A DNA stretch of 64,000 nucleotides from the NCBI RefSeq assembly GCF_910594005.1, contig NC_057828.1:4166235-4230234 (forward strand), given 5' to 3'. The position numbers and the translations under genes are program-made. Numbering within the stretch: the first letter of the stretch is position 1; each line of letters begins with the position of its first letter. The notes below the pieces were generated by a model. That model was given only the letters and a program-made list of their open reading frames with translations, was not told where the DNA came from and did no database searches. Positions 1 through 13,200 of this stretch are shown one piece after another. This DNA comes from Cervus elaphus (taxonomy: Eukaryota > Chordata > Mammalia > Artiodactyla > Cervidae).

Positions 1-1238
1 GGTACACGGAGCTGTTTTCTAGTTTCTTGCTGAATGTGGTGTTCCTCTATACTTAGGAAGGTGTTCTCGGCGAATCTCTGAAGTTGCCTAAAGGAAGTCA
101 AGCCACTTCTCATGTTTGATGGGGAATGCCAGATATCTCTAGAGACAATGTAGGTGAATCTGGCCTCGTCTCGAGTTGATCTGCGATACATCGAGCTCTT
201 TCGTGTTGCTGTGGTGACTTGAGGGTCCCTCTAGACTTGTCTCAGTGTTCTTGCGGAATCTCTGGAGTTCCATCCAGGAAGTCAAGGCTCCTTTCGTGTT
301 TGATGGGGAACACGGACTTGCTCAGCACACAATGCAGGGGAATCTGGCCTCATCTCTCATTGAGCAGGAAGTCTCATGGTTTTTCTTGAATTTCGGAGGG
401 AACCTGGGGTATACTCTCGAGTTACGATGGGGACGGCCCCTCAAAACTTCTGTTTGTTCAGCGACATCAGTAGGCATGTCTAGTTCCGAGGGTCACCTCG
501 GGATTCTCCTCGAGGCTTGGCTGGGTAATAGGGATGCCTCTCGAGGTGAGCTGTGAGACCCACTGTCACTTTCAAGTTGCTACAGGGATACTGGGTTTCC
601 TGTCAGTTTTCAAGATGAGTCAGTCATCGTCTACTTCTGAAGCATTGAATTCCGTGTTTCTGTCGAGTTGTCAAAGGGATGTGAGGCCTCCAGTCGAGAT
701 GAGGCGGGGATCTAGGGCTTTCTCTAGGGTCTCCACAGGGGATTCAGACTTCCCTACATCTTGTGAGATGAAAGACAAGCCCGCATTCATGTCGCTGCAG
801 GGAAATCTGGCCTTATTTCGAGTGACGGCATCTCGGTGACCATTCCACTTGACACAGCAAACTCAGGGTCCCTCTCACATACATATCACTGAGAGAAGCC
901 TTCTCTTCCGGGGCTTGTTGAAAGTTCGCATTGCTCTTGAGTCAAAGCCAGGGAATCAGCTCTCATCTTGAGATGATTTGGGGCACACCGAGCTTTTCTC
1001 GAGTGGCTGTGATGAACTTGGTGTTCCTTTAGACTTGAGACGGTATTCTCGGTGAAACTCTCTAGTTGCCTAAATGAAGTAAGCCCCTTTTCGTGTATGA
1101 TGGGTTATGCGGGATGGCTCTGGAGACAATGCAGGGGAATCAGGCCTCATCTCGAGTTCATTTGGAGTACACGGAGCCCTTTCATTTTGCTGCGGGGACA
1201 TCAGCATCCTTCTAGACTTGTGACAGTGTTCTTGGGGT

Positions 1239-4200
1239 CTCTCTGGAGTTCCATCAATGAAGTCAAGGCTCCTTTCATGTTTGATGGGGAACACAGAATT
1301 ACTCTGCATGCATTGCAGGGGAATCTGGCCTCATCTCGTGGCAAGGGGAAAGTCTCAATATTTTTCTGGGGTTGCGGCGGGAACCTGGGTTATGTTCTCG
1401 AGTTACAGCGGGTATGGACCTTCAAGACTCATGTTTGTTCACCGATGTCAGGACTCCTGTCTAGTTGCGAGGGAAACCTTGGGATTCTCCTCGAGAATTG
1501 GCAGGACAATAGGGATGCCTCTCGAGGTGAGGCGGGAGACCAAGTTTCCCTTTGCAGTGTCAGAGGGATACTGTGACTCCTGTCAGATTTCAAGAGGAGT
1601 CAGGCTGCGTCTCCTTTTGAAGCATTTAACTCCGCGTGCCTCTCGTGTTGTCAAAGGGATGTGAGGCCTCCTGTCAAGATGAGGCAGGGAACTAGGGCTT
1701 TCTCTAGGGACTTCACAGAGGATTCAGACATCCCTTTATTTTGTGAGATGAAAGACAAGCTTGCATTCAAGTCACTGCAGGGAATTCCAGCTTTATTTCG
1801 AGTCAGGCAATCTCAGTGTCCATTCCGCTTGAGGCAGAAAACTCAGGGTCCCTCTCACATACCTAGAGCTGAGAAAAGCCTCTGCTTGAGATGCTTGTGG
1901 AAAGTTGGCATTCCTCTTGATTCGAAGCCAGGGAATCAGCTCTCTTCTCGAAATGATTTGGGGTACACGGAGCTTTCCGCGATTTGCTGTGCTGAACTTT
2001 GTGTTCCTCTAGACTTGGGATGGTGTTCTCAGGGAATCTCTGGAGTTGCCTAAAAGAAGTCAAGCCACTTGTCCTGTTTGATGAGGAATGCAGGATTGCT
2101 CTGGAGTCAATGCAGGGGAATCGGGCCTCATCTCGAGTTGATTTGCTGTACTCGGGGCTCTTTCGTGTTGCTGCATTGACCTCAGGGTCCCTCTAGACTT
2201 GAGACAGATTTCTTGGGGACTATGTGGAGTTTCATCTCATTTCATGTCTGATGGGGAACACGGACTTGCTCTGCACACAGTGCAGGGGAATCGGGCTCAA
2301 CTCGAGTTGATTTGGAGTACATGGAGCCCTTTCATGTTGCTGCGGGGACCTCAGTGTCCCTCTAGACTTGTGACAGTGTTCCTTGGGTCTCTCAGGAGTT
2401 CCATCAATGAAGTCAAGGCTCCTTTAGTGTTTAACCTGGACACGGACTTGCTCTGCATGCAATGCAATGGAATCGGGCCTCATCTCACAGCTAGGGGTAC
2501 GTTTCATGGTTTGTCTCTCGTTGTGGTGCATACCTGTTGTATGATCTCGAGTTACGGCGGAGATGGCCCTTCAAAACTCATATTTTTTCAGCAATGTGTG
2601 GACTCCTGTTTAGTTGTGATGGATACCTCGGCAATCTCCTTGAGGCTTGGCAGAGCAATAGGGATGCCTCTCGAGGTGAGGCGGGAGACCCAGTGTCCCT
2701 TTCCAGTTGCCACAGGGATATTGGGATTTCTATCAATTTTCAAGAGGAGTCAGTCATCTTCTACTTTAGAGGCATGAACTACGCGTGCCTCTCGTGTTGT
2801 CAAAGGCATGTAGGGTCTCCTGTCGAGATGAGGCAGGGATGTATGGCTTTCATTGTGGTCTCCACAGGGGTTTCAGCCAGTCCTTCTTCTTGTGAGATTA
2901 AAGACGAGACTGCATTCAAGTCACTGCAGGAAATCTGGCCTTATTTCGAGTCACGGCATCTCAGTGTCCATTCCACTTGAGACAGCAAACTGAGGGTCCC
3001 TCTCAAATACCTATACCTGAGAGAGCCTCCTCTTAGGTGCTTGTGGAAATTTAGCATTTGGGTTGAGTCGATGTCTGGGAATCACCTCTCATCTCAAAAT
3101 GAATTGGGGTACACGGAGCTTCTATCGAGTTGCTGTGCTGAACTTGGTGTTCCTCTAGACTAGAGACGGTATTCTCAGGTAAACTCTGGTGTTGCCTAAA
3201 GGAAGAAAAGCCACTTGTCGTGTTTGATGGGGAATGTGGGATGGCTCTGGAGACCATGCAGGGGAATCGGGCCTCATCTCGAGTTGATTTCGAGTAAATG
3301 GTGTGCTTTCATATTGCTACGGGGACCTCAGTGTCCCTCTAGACTTGTGAAAGGGTTCCTGGGGACTCTCGAGTTCCATCAAGGAAGTCAAGGCTCCTTT
3401 CGTGTTTGATGGGGAACAGGGACTTACTCTGCATGCAGTGTAGGGGAATCAGGCCTCATCTCATGGCAAGGGGAAACTCTCATGGTTTTTCTCGAGTTGC
3501 GGCGGGAACATGGGTTATGTTCTCGAGTTACGACGAGGATGGCCCTTCAAAACTCGTGTTGGATCAGAGATGTCAGGACTCCTGTCTAGTTGCGAGGGAC
3601 ACCTCGGAATTCTCCTCGAGGCTTGGCAGGTCAATAGGGATGCCTCTCGAAGTGAGGCGGGAAACCCAGATTCCTTTTGCAGCTGCCACAGGGATATTGG
3701 TATTCCTATCAATTTTCAAAAGGAGTCAGTCCTCTTCTCATTTTGAAGCATTGAACTCCACGTGCCTCTCGAGTTTTCAAAGGGATGTTAGGACTTATGT
3801 CGAGATGAGGCGGGGAACTAGGGCTTTCTTTAGGGTCTCCACAGGGGATTCAGACATCCCTTCATCTTGGGAGATGAAAGACGAGGCTGCATTCAAGTCA
3901 CTGCAGGGAATTCCAGCCTTAATTTGATACAGGGCATCTTGGTGTCCATTCCACTTGAGACAGCAAACTCAGAGTCCCTCTCACATACCTATTGCTGAGA
4001 GAAGACTCCTCTTGAGGGGCTTGTGCAAAGTTGGCATTCCTCTTGAGTCGAATCCAGGGAATCAACTCTCATCTCGAGATGATTTGGGGTACATGGAGCT
4101 GTTCTCGAGTTGCTGTGCCGAAGTTGGTGTTCCTCTAGACTTGAGTAGGTATTCTCTGGTAATCTCTGTAGATGCCTGAAGGAAGTCAAGCTACTTGTCA

Positions 4201-7200
4201 TGTTTGATGGGGAACGAGTGATGGCTCTGGAGACAATGCAGGGGACTCGGGCCTCATCTCGAGTTGATTTCGAGTACATGGTGTGCTTTCATGCTGCTGT
4301 GGGGCCTCAGGGTCCCTCTAGACTTGGGACAGTGTTCCTGGGGACTCTCTGGAGTTCAGTCAAGGCTCCTTTCATGTTTGATGGGGAACATGGACTTGCT
4401 CTGCATGCAATGCAGGGGAAACAGGGCTCATCTCGTGGAGAGGGGAAAGTCTCATGGTTTTTCTGGAGTTTCAGCAGGAACCTGGGTTATGTTCTCGAGT
4501 TATGACGAGAATGGCCCCTCAAAACTCATGTTGGATCAGCGACGTCAGGACTCCTGTCTAGTTGCGAGTGACACCTCAGAATTCACCTCGAACCTTGGCA
4601 GGTCAATAGGGATGCATCTCGAGATGGTGGAAACTTAGGTTCCCTTTGCAGTTGTCACAGGGATATTTGGATTCCTATCAATTTTCAAGAGGAGTCAGCC
4701 ATCATCTCCTTTTGAAGCATTGAACTCTGCATGCCTCACGAGTTTTCAAAGAGATATGAGGCCTCATGTTGAGAAGAGGCGGGGAACTAGACCTTTCACT
4801 AGGGTCTCCACAGGGGATTCAGACAACCCTTCATCTTGAGAGATGAAAGATGAGCCTGCATTCTATTCACTGCAGGGAAAATACGGCCTTATTTTGTGTC
4901 AGGGCATCTCGGTGTCCATTCCACTTGAGGCAGCAAACTCAGGGTCCCTCTCACATTCCTAGAGCTGAGAGAATCCTCCTCTTGAGATGCCTGTGGAATG
5001 TTGGCATTCCTCTTGAGTCGAATCCAGTGAATCAGCTCTCATCTTGAGATGATTTGGGGTACACGGAGCTTTTCCCGAGGTGCTCTCCTGAAATTGGTGT
5101 TCCTCTAGACTTGGGACGGTACTCTCGGTGAATCTCTGGAGTTGCCTAAAGGAAGTCAAGCCACTTGTCCTGTTTGATGAGGAATGTGGGATGGCTCTGG
5201 AGCCAATGCAGGGGAATCGGGCCTCATCTTGAGTTGATTTGAGTTACACGAGCTCTTTCATGTTGCTGCGGTGACCTCAGGGTCCCTCCAGTCCTGAGAC
5301 AGTGTTCTTGCCGACTATGTGGAGTTTCATCTAGGAAGTCAAGTCTCCTTTCGTGTTTGAAGGGAAACACGAACTTGCTCTGCACTCAATGCAGGGGAAT
5401 CGGGCCTCACCTCGTGGCCAGGGGGAAGTCTCATTGTTTTTGTTAAGTTTCGGCGGGAACGTAGGGTATGTTCTCGAGTTACGTCGAGGATGAACCTTCA
5501 AAACCCGTGTTGGTTGAGCAGCGACAGGACTCCTGTCTAGTTGTGTGGGACACCTCGGGATTCTCCTCAAGGCTTGGCAGGGCAATAGGGATGCCTCTCG
5601 AGGTGAGGGGGTGACCCAGTTTCCCTTTGCAGTTGCCATAGGGATATTGTTATTTCTTTCAATTTTCAAGAGGTGTCAGGCATCATCTCCTTTTGAAGCA
5701 TTGAACTCCACGTTCCTCTCGAGATGTCAAAGGGATGTAAGGCCTCCTGTCGAGGTGAGGCGGGGAACTAGGGCTTACCCTAGGGTCTCCACAGGGGATT
5801 CAGACATCTCTTCATCTTGTGAGATGAAAGACAAGCCTGCATTCAAGTTACTGCAGGGAAATCCGGCCTTATTTTGAGTCAGGGCATCTCGGTGTCCATT
5901 CCAATTGAGGCACCAAACTCAAGGTCCCTCTCACATATCTCGAGCTGCAAAAAGCCTCTGCTTGAGCTGCTTGTGGAAAGTTCACATTCCTCTTGAGTCG
6001 AAGCCAGGGAAACAGCTCTCATCTTGAAATGTTTTGGGATACATGGAGCTTTCCTCGAGTTACTGTGCTAAACTTGGTGTTCCTCTAGACTTCGGCGGTG
6101 TTCTTGGGGAATATCTGGAGTTGTGTAAAGGAAGTCAAGCCACTTGACCTGTTTGATGAGGTATGCGGGATTGCTCTGGAGACAATCCAGTGTAATCGGG
6201 CATCATCTCGAGTTGATTTGGGGTACTTGTAGCACTTTCTTGTTGTTGCAGTGACCTCTGGGTCCCTTTCGACCTGTGACAGTGTTCTTGGGGACAATGT
6301 GGAGTTTCATCTAACAAGTCAAGGCTCCTTTCGTGTCTGATGGCTAACATGGACTTGCTCTGCACGCAATTCAGGGGAATCGCGCCTCATCTCATGGCGA
6401 GGGGGACTTCTCATGGTTTTTCTCGAATTGCAGAGAGAACCTGGGGTATATTCTCGAGTTACAACGCGGAAGGACCCTCAAAACTCCAGTTTGTTCAGCG
6501 AAGTCAGGATGCCTGTCTAGTTGCGAGGGTCAACTCGGGATTCTCCTCGAGGCTTGGCTGGGCAATAGGGACGCCTCTCGAGGTGAGTAGGGAGACCCAC
6601 TGTCACTTTCAAGATGCTACAGGGATACTGGGATTCCTGTCAATTTTCAAGATGAGTCAGTCATTCTCTACTTTTGAAGAATTGAACTCCGTGTTCTGCT
6701 CGCGTTGTCAAAGGGATGTGAGGGCTCTTGTCGAGATGAGGCTGGGAACTCGGGCTTTCTCTAGGGTCTCCACAGGGGAGTCAGACATCCCTTCATCTTG
6801 TGAGATGAAAGACGAGCCTGCATTCAATTCACTGCAGGGAAATCCGGCCTTATTTCGAGTCAGGGCATCTCAGTGTCCATTCCACTTGAGGCAGCAAACT
6901 CAGGGTCCCACTCACGTACCTATAGCTGAGGGAAGCCTCCTCTTTAAGTGTTGTTTAAAGCTGGCAATTCTCTTGGGTCAAAGTCAGGGAATCAGCTCTC
7001 ATCTCGAGAAGATTTGAGGTACATGGAGCTGTTTTTTGTTGCTGTGCTGAACGTGGTGTACCTCTATACTTAGGACGATGTTTTCGAGGAATCTCTGGAG
7101 TTGCCTAAAGAAGTCAAGCCACTTGTCATGTTTGATGGGGAATGCCAGATTGCTCTGGAGACATTGTCAGGGAATCTGGCCTCATTTCGAGTTGATTTGG

Positions 7201-7273
7201 GGTACACCGAGAACTTTCATGTTGCTGCGGTATCCTCAGTGTTCCTGTAGACTTATATCAGTGTTCTTGGGGA
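1239..7273 (+). repeat. Higher-order satellite block A (6035 bp)
   Basis: This block is followed directly by a second copy. Sequence x matches x+6035 from 1239 to 2237, and x+7046 from 2238 to about 7291. The offset changes because copy A lacks 991 bp (about one monomer) at 2237/2238 and lacks a 20 bp stretch present in copy B near 8226-8245. By eye the two copies differ at only about ten positions in 6 kb, for example near 2018, 4236, 6247, 6311, 6470, 6778, 6785, 6915, 7078 and 7168. The level is very high compared with adjacent monomers, which differ at many positions. This is the signature of recent amplification of a multi-monomer higher-order unit. Confidence 0.9.
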
Positions 7274-10200
7274 CTCTCTGGAGTTCCATCAATGAAGTCA
7301 AGGCTCCTTTCATGTTTGATGGGGAACACAGAATTACTCTGCATGCATTGCAGGGGAATCTGGCCTCATCTCGTGGCAAGGGGAAAGTCTCAATATTTTT
7401 CTGGGGTTGCGGCGGGAACCTGGGTTATGTTCTCGAGTTACAGCGGGTATGGACCTTCAAGACTCATGTTTGTTCACCGATGTCAGGACTCCTGTCTAGT
7501 TGCGAGGGAAACCTTGGGATTCTCCTCGAGAATTGGCAGGACAATAGGGATGCCTCTCGAGGTGAGGCGGGAGACCAAGTTTCCCTTTGCAGTGTCAGAG
7601 GGATACTGTGACTCCTGTCAGATTTCAAGAGGAGTCAGGCTGCGTCTCCTTTTGAAGCATTTAACTCCGCGTGCCTCTCGTGTTGTCAAAGGGATGTGAG
7701 GCCTCCTGTCAAGATGAGGCAGGGAACTAGGGCTTTCTCTAGGGACTTCACAGAGGATTCAGACATCCCTTTATTTTGTGAGATGAAAGACAAGCTTGCA
7801 TTCAAGTCACTGCAGGGAATTCCAGCTTTATTTCGAGTCAGGCAATCTCAGTGTCCATTCCGCTTGAGGCAGAAAACTCAGGGTCCCTCTCACATACCTA
7901 GAGCTGAGAAAAGCCTCTGCTTGAGATGCTTGTGGAAAGTTGGCATTCCTCTTGATTCGAAGCCAGGGAATCAGCTCTCTTCTCGAAATGATTTGGGGTA
8001 CACGGAGCTTTCCGCGATTTGCTGTGCTGAACTTTGTGTTCCTCTAGACTTGGGACGGTGTTCTCAGGGAATCTCTGGAGTTGCCTAAAAGAAGTCAAGC
8101 CACTTGTCCTGTTTGATGAGGAATGCAGGATTGCTCTGGAGTCAATGCAGGGGAATCGGGCCTCATCTCGAGTTGATTTGCTGTACTCGGGGCTCTTTCG
8201 TGTTGCTGCATTGACCTCAGGGTCCCTCTAGACTTGTGACAGTGTTCCTTGACTTGAGACAGATTTCTTGGGGACTATGTGGAGTTTCATCTAGTAAGTC
8301 AATGTTCCTTTCATGTTTGATGGGGAACATGGACTTGCTCTGCATGCAATGCAGGGAAATTGACCTCGTCTCACAGCAAGGGGGAATTCTCATGGTTTTC
8401 TCGATTTGTGGCAGGAACTTAGGGTATCTTCTCGAGTTACGGCAGGCATGGCCCTTCAAAACTCGTGTTGGTTCAGTGACGTCAGGACTCCTGTCTAGTT
8501 GCGAGAGACACATCGGGATTCTCATCGAGGCTTGGCAGTACAATAGGGACGCCTCTCGAGGTGATGGGGGAGACCCAGGTTCCTTTCCAGTTGCCACAGG
8601 AATTTTGGGATTCCTATCAAGTTTCAAGAGGAGGCAGATATCCTCTCCTTTTGAAGCATTTAACTCCGCATGCCTCTCGAGGTCTCTAAAGGATGTGAGG
8701 CCTCCTGTCGAGATGAGCTGGGGAACTAGGGCTTTCTCTAGGGTCTCCACAGGGGATTCAGACATCCAACATCCTGTGTGATGAACGACGAGCCTGCATT
8801 CAAGTCACTGCAGGGAAATCGGCCTTATTTCGAGTCACGCCATTTCGGTGACCATTCCACTTGACGCAGCAAACTCAGAGTCCCTCTCACATACCTATTG
8901 CTGAGAGAAGACTCCTCTTGAGGGGCTTGTGCAAAGTTGGCATTCCTCTTGAGTCGAAGCCAGGGAATCAGCTCGCATCTCAAGATGATTTGGGATACAT
9001 GAAGCTTTTCTCGTGTTGCTGTGCTGAACTTGGTGTTCCTCTAGACTTGAGACAGTATTCTCGGGTAATCTCTGGAGTTGCCTAAAGGAAGGCAAGCCAC
9101 TTGCCATGTTTGATGGGGAATGCAGAATGGCTCTGGAGACAATGCAGGGGAATCAGGCCTCATCTCGAGTTGATTTCAAGTACACGGTGCACTTTAATGT
9201 TGCTGCGGGGACCTCAGGGTCGCTCTAGACTTGTCATATTGTTCCTGGGGACTCTCTGGAGTTCCATCAAGGAAGTCAAGGCTCATTTCATGTCTGATGG
9301 GGAACACGGACTTGCTCTGCACACAGTGCAGGGGAATCGGGCTCAACTCGAGTTGATTTGGAGTACATGGAGCCCTTTCATGTTGCTGCGGGGACCTCAG
9401 TGTCCCTCTAGACTTGTGACAGTGTTCCTTGGGTCTCTCAGGAGTTCCATCAATGAAGTCAAGGCTCCTTTAGTGTTTAACCTGGACACGGACTTGCTCT
9501 GCATGCAATGCAATGGAATCGGGCCTCATCTCACAGCTAGGGGTACGTTTCATGGTTTGTCTCTCGTTGTGGTGCATACCTGTTGTATGATCTCGAGTTA
9601 CGGCGGAGATGGCCCTTCAAAACTCATATTTTTTCAGCAATGTGTGGACTCCTGTTTAGTTGTGATGGATACCTCGGCAATCTCCTTGAGGCTTGGCAGA
9701 GCAATAGGGATGCCTCTCGAGGTGAGGCGGGAGACCCAGTGTCCCTTTCCAGTTGCCACAGGGATATTGGGATTTCTATCAATTTTCAAGAGGAGTCAGT
9801 CATCTTCTACTTTAGAGGCATGAACTACGCGTGCCTCTCGTGTTGTCAAAGGCATGTAGGGTCTCCTGTCGAGATGAGGCAGGGATGTATGGCTTTCATT
9901 GTGGTCTCCACAGGGGTTTCAGCCAGTCCTTCTTCTTGTGAGATTAAAGACGAGACTGCATTCAAGTCACTGCAGGAAATCTGGCCTTATTTCGAGTCAC
10001 GGCATCTCAGTGTCCATTCCACTTGAGACAGCAAACTGAGGGTCCCTCTCAAATACCTATACCTGAGAGAGCCTCCTCTTAGGTGCTTGTGGAAATTTAG
10101 CATTTGGGTTGAGTCGATGTCTGGGAATCACCTCTCATCTCAAAATGAATTGGGGTACACGGAGCTTCTATCGAGTTGCTGTGCTGAACTTGGTGTTCCT

Positions 10201-13200
10201 CTAGACTAGAGACGGTATTCTCAGGTAAACTCTGGTGTTGCCTAAAGGAAGAAAAGCCACTTGTCGTGTTTGATGGGGAATGTGGGATGGCTCTGGAGAC
10301 CATGCAGGGGAATCGGGCCTCATCTCGAGTTGATTTCGAGTAAATGGTGTGCTTTCATATTGCTACGGGGACCTCAGTGTCCCTCTAGACTTGTGAAAGG
10401 GTTCCTGGGGACTCTCGAGTTCCATCAAGGAAGTCAAGGCTCCTTTCGTGTTTGATGGGGAACAGGGACTTACTCTGCATGCAGTGTAGGGGAATCAGGC
10501 CTCATCTCATGGCAAGGGGAAACTCTCATGGTTTTTCTCGAGTTGCGGCGGGAACATGGGTTATGTTCTCGAGTTACGACGAGGATGGCCCTTCAAAACT
10601 CGTGTTGGATCAGAGATGTCAGGACTCCTGTCTAGTTGCGAGGGACACCTCGGAATTCTCCTCGAGGCTTGGCAGGTCAATAGGGATGCCTCTCGAAGTG
10701 AGGCGGGAAACCCAGATTCCTTTTGCAGCTGCCACAGGGATATTGGTATTCCTATCAATTTTCAAAAGGAGTCAGTCCTCTTCTCATTTTGAAGCATTGA
10801 ACTCCACGTGCCTCTCGAGTTTTCAAAGGGATGTTAGGACTTATGTCGAGATGAGGCGGGGAACTAGGGCTTTCTTTAGGGTCTCCACAGGGGATTCAGA
10901 CATCCCTTCATCTTGGGAGATGAAAGACGAGGCTGCATTCAAGTCACTGCAGGGAATTCCAGCCTTAATTTGATACAGGGCATCTTGGTGTCCATTCCAC
11001 TTGAGACAGCAAACTCAGAGTCCCTCTCACATACCTATTGCTGAGAGAAGACTCCTCTTGAGGGGCTTGTGCAAAGTTGGCATTCCTCTTGAGTCGAATC
11101 CAGGGAATCAACTCTCATCTCGAGATGATTTGGGGTACATGGAGCTGTTCTCGAGTTGCTGTGCCGAAGTTGGTGTTCCTCTAGACTTGAGTAGGTATTC
11201 TCTGGTAATCTCTGTAGATGCCTGAAGGAAGTCAAGCTACTTGTCATGTTTGATGGGGAACGAGTGATGGCTCTGGAGACAATGCAGGGGAATCGGGCCT
11301 CATCTCGAGTTGATTTCGAGTACATGGTGTGCTTTCATGCTGCTGTGGGGCCTCAGGGTCCCTCTAGACTTGGGACAGTGTTCCTGGGGACTCTCTGGAG
11401 TTCAGTCAAGGCTCCTTTCATGTTTGATGGGGAACATGGACTTGCTCTGCATGCAATGCAGGGGAAACAGGGCTCATCTCGTGGAGAGGGGAAAGTCTCA
11501 TGGTTTTTCTGGAGTTTCAGCAGGAACCTGGGTTATGTTCTCGAGTTATGACGAGAATGGCCCCTCAAAACTCATGTTGGATCAGCGACGTCAGGACTCC
11601 TGTCTAGTTGCGAGTGACACCTCAGAATTCACCTCGAACCTTGGCAGGTCAATAGGGATGCATCTCGAGATGGTGGAAACTTAGGTTCCCTTTGCAGTTG
11701 TCACAGGGATATTTGGATTCCTATCAATTTTCAAGAGGAGTCAGCCATCATCTCCTTTTGAAGCATTGAACTCTGCATGCCTCACGAGTTTTCAAAGAGA
11801 TATGAGGCCTCATGTTGAGAAGAGGCGGGGAACTAGACCTTTCACTAGGGTCTCCACAGGGGATTCAGACAACCCTTCATCTTGAGAGATGAAAGATGAG
11901 CCTGCATTCTATTCACTGCAGGGAAAATACGGCCTTATTTTGTGTCAGGGCATCTCGGTGTCCATTCCACTTGAGGCAGCAAACTCAGGGTCCCTCTCAC
12001 ATTCCTAGAGCTGAGAGAATCCTCCTCTTGAGATGCCTGTGGAATGTTGGCATTCCTCTTGAGTCGAATCCAGTGAATCAGCTCTCATCTTGAGATGATT
12101 TGGGGTACACGGAGCTTTTCCCGAGGTGCTCTCCTGAAATTGGTGTTCCTCTAGACTTGGGACGGTACTCTCGGTGAATCTCTGGAGTTGCCTAAAGGAA
12201 GTCAAGCCACTTGTCCTGTTTGATGAGGAATGTGGGATGGCTCTGGAGCCAATGCAGGGGAATCGGGCCTCATCTTGAGTTGATTTGAGTTACACGAGCT
12301 CTTTCATGTTGCTGCGGTGACCTCAGGGTCCCTCCAGTCCTGAGACAGTGTTCTTGCCGACTATGTGGAGTTTCATCTAGGAAGTCAAGTCTCCTTTCGT
12401 GTTTGAAGGGAAACACGAACTTGCTCTGCACTCAATGCAGGGGAATCGGGCCTCACCTCGTGGCCAGGGGGAAGTCTCATTGTTTTTGTTAAGTTTCGGC
12501 GGGAACGTAGGGTATGTTCTCGAGTTACGTCGAGGATGAACCTTCAAAACCCGTGTTGGTTGAGCAGCGACAGGACTCCTGTCTAGTTGTGTGGGACACC
12601 TCGGGATTCTCCTCAAGGCTTGGCAGGGCAATAGGGATGCCTCTCGAGGTGAGGGGGTGACCCAGTTTCCCTTTGCAGTTGCCATAGGGATATTGTTATT
12701 TCTTTCAATTTTCAAGAGGTGTCAGGCATCATCTCCTTTTGAAGCATTGAACTCCACGTTCCTCTCGAGATGTCAAAGGGATGTAAGGCCTCCTGTCGAG
12801 GTGAGGCGGGGAACTAGGGCTTACCCTAGGGTCTCCACAGGGGATTCAGACATCTCTTCATCTTGTGAGATGAAAGACAAGCCTGCATTCAAGTTACTGC
12901 AGGGAAATCCGGCCTTATTTTGAGTCAGGGCATCTCGGTGTCCATTCCAATTGAGGCACCAAACTCAAGGTCCCTCTCACATATCTCGAGCTGCAAAAAG
13001 CCTCTGCTTGAGCTGCTTGTGGAAAGTTCACATTCCTCTTGAGTCGAAGCCAGGGAAACAGCTCTCATCTTGAAATGTTTTGGGATACATGGAGCTTTCC
13101 TCGAGTTACTGTGCTAAACTTGGTGTTCCTCTAGACTTCGGCGGTGTTCTTGGGGAATATCTGGAGTTGTGTAAAGGAAGTCAAGCCACTTGACCTGTTT

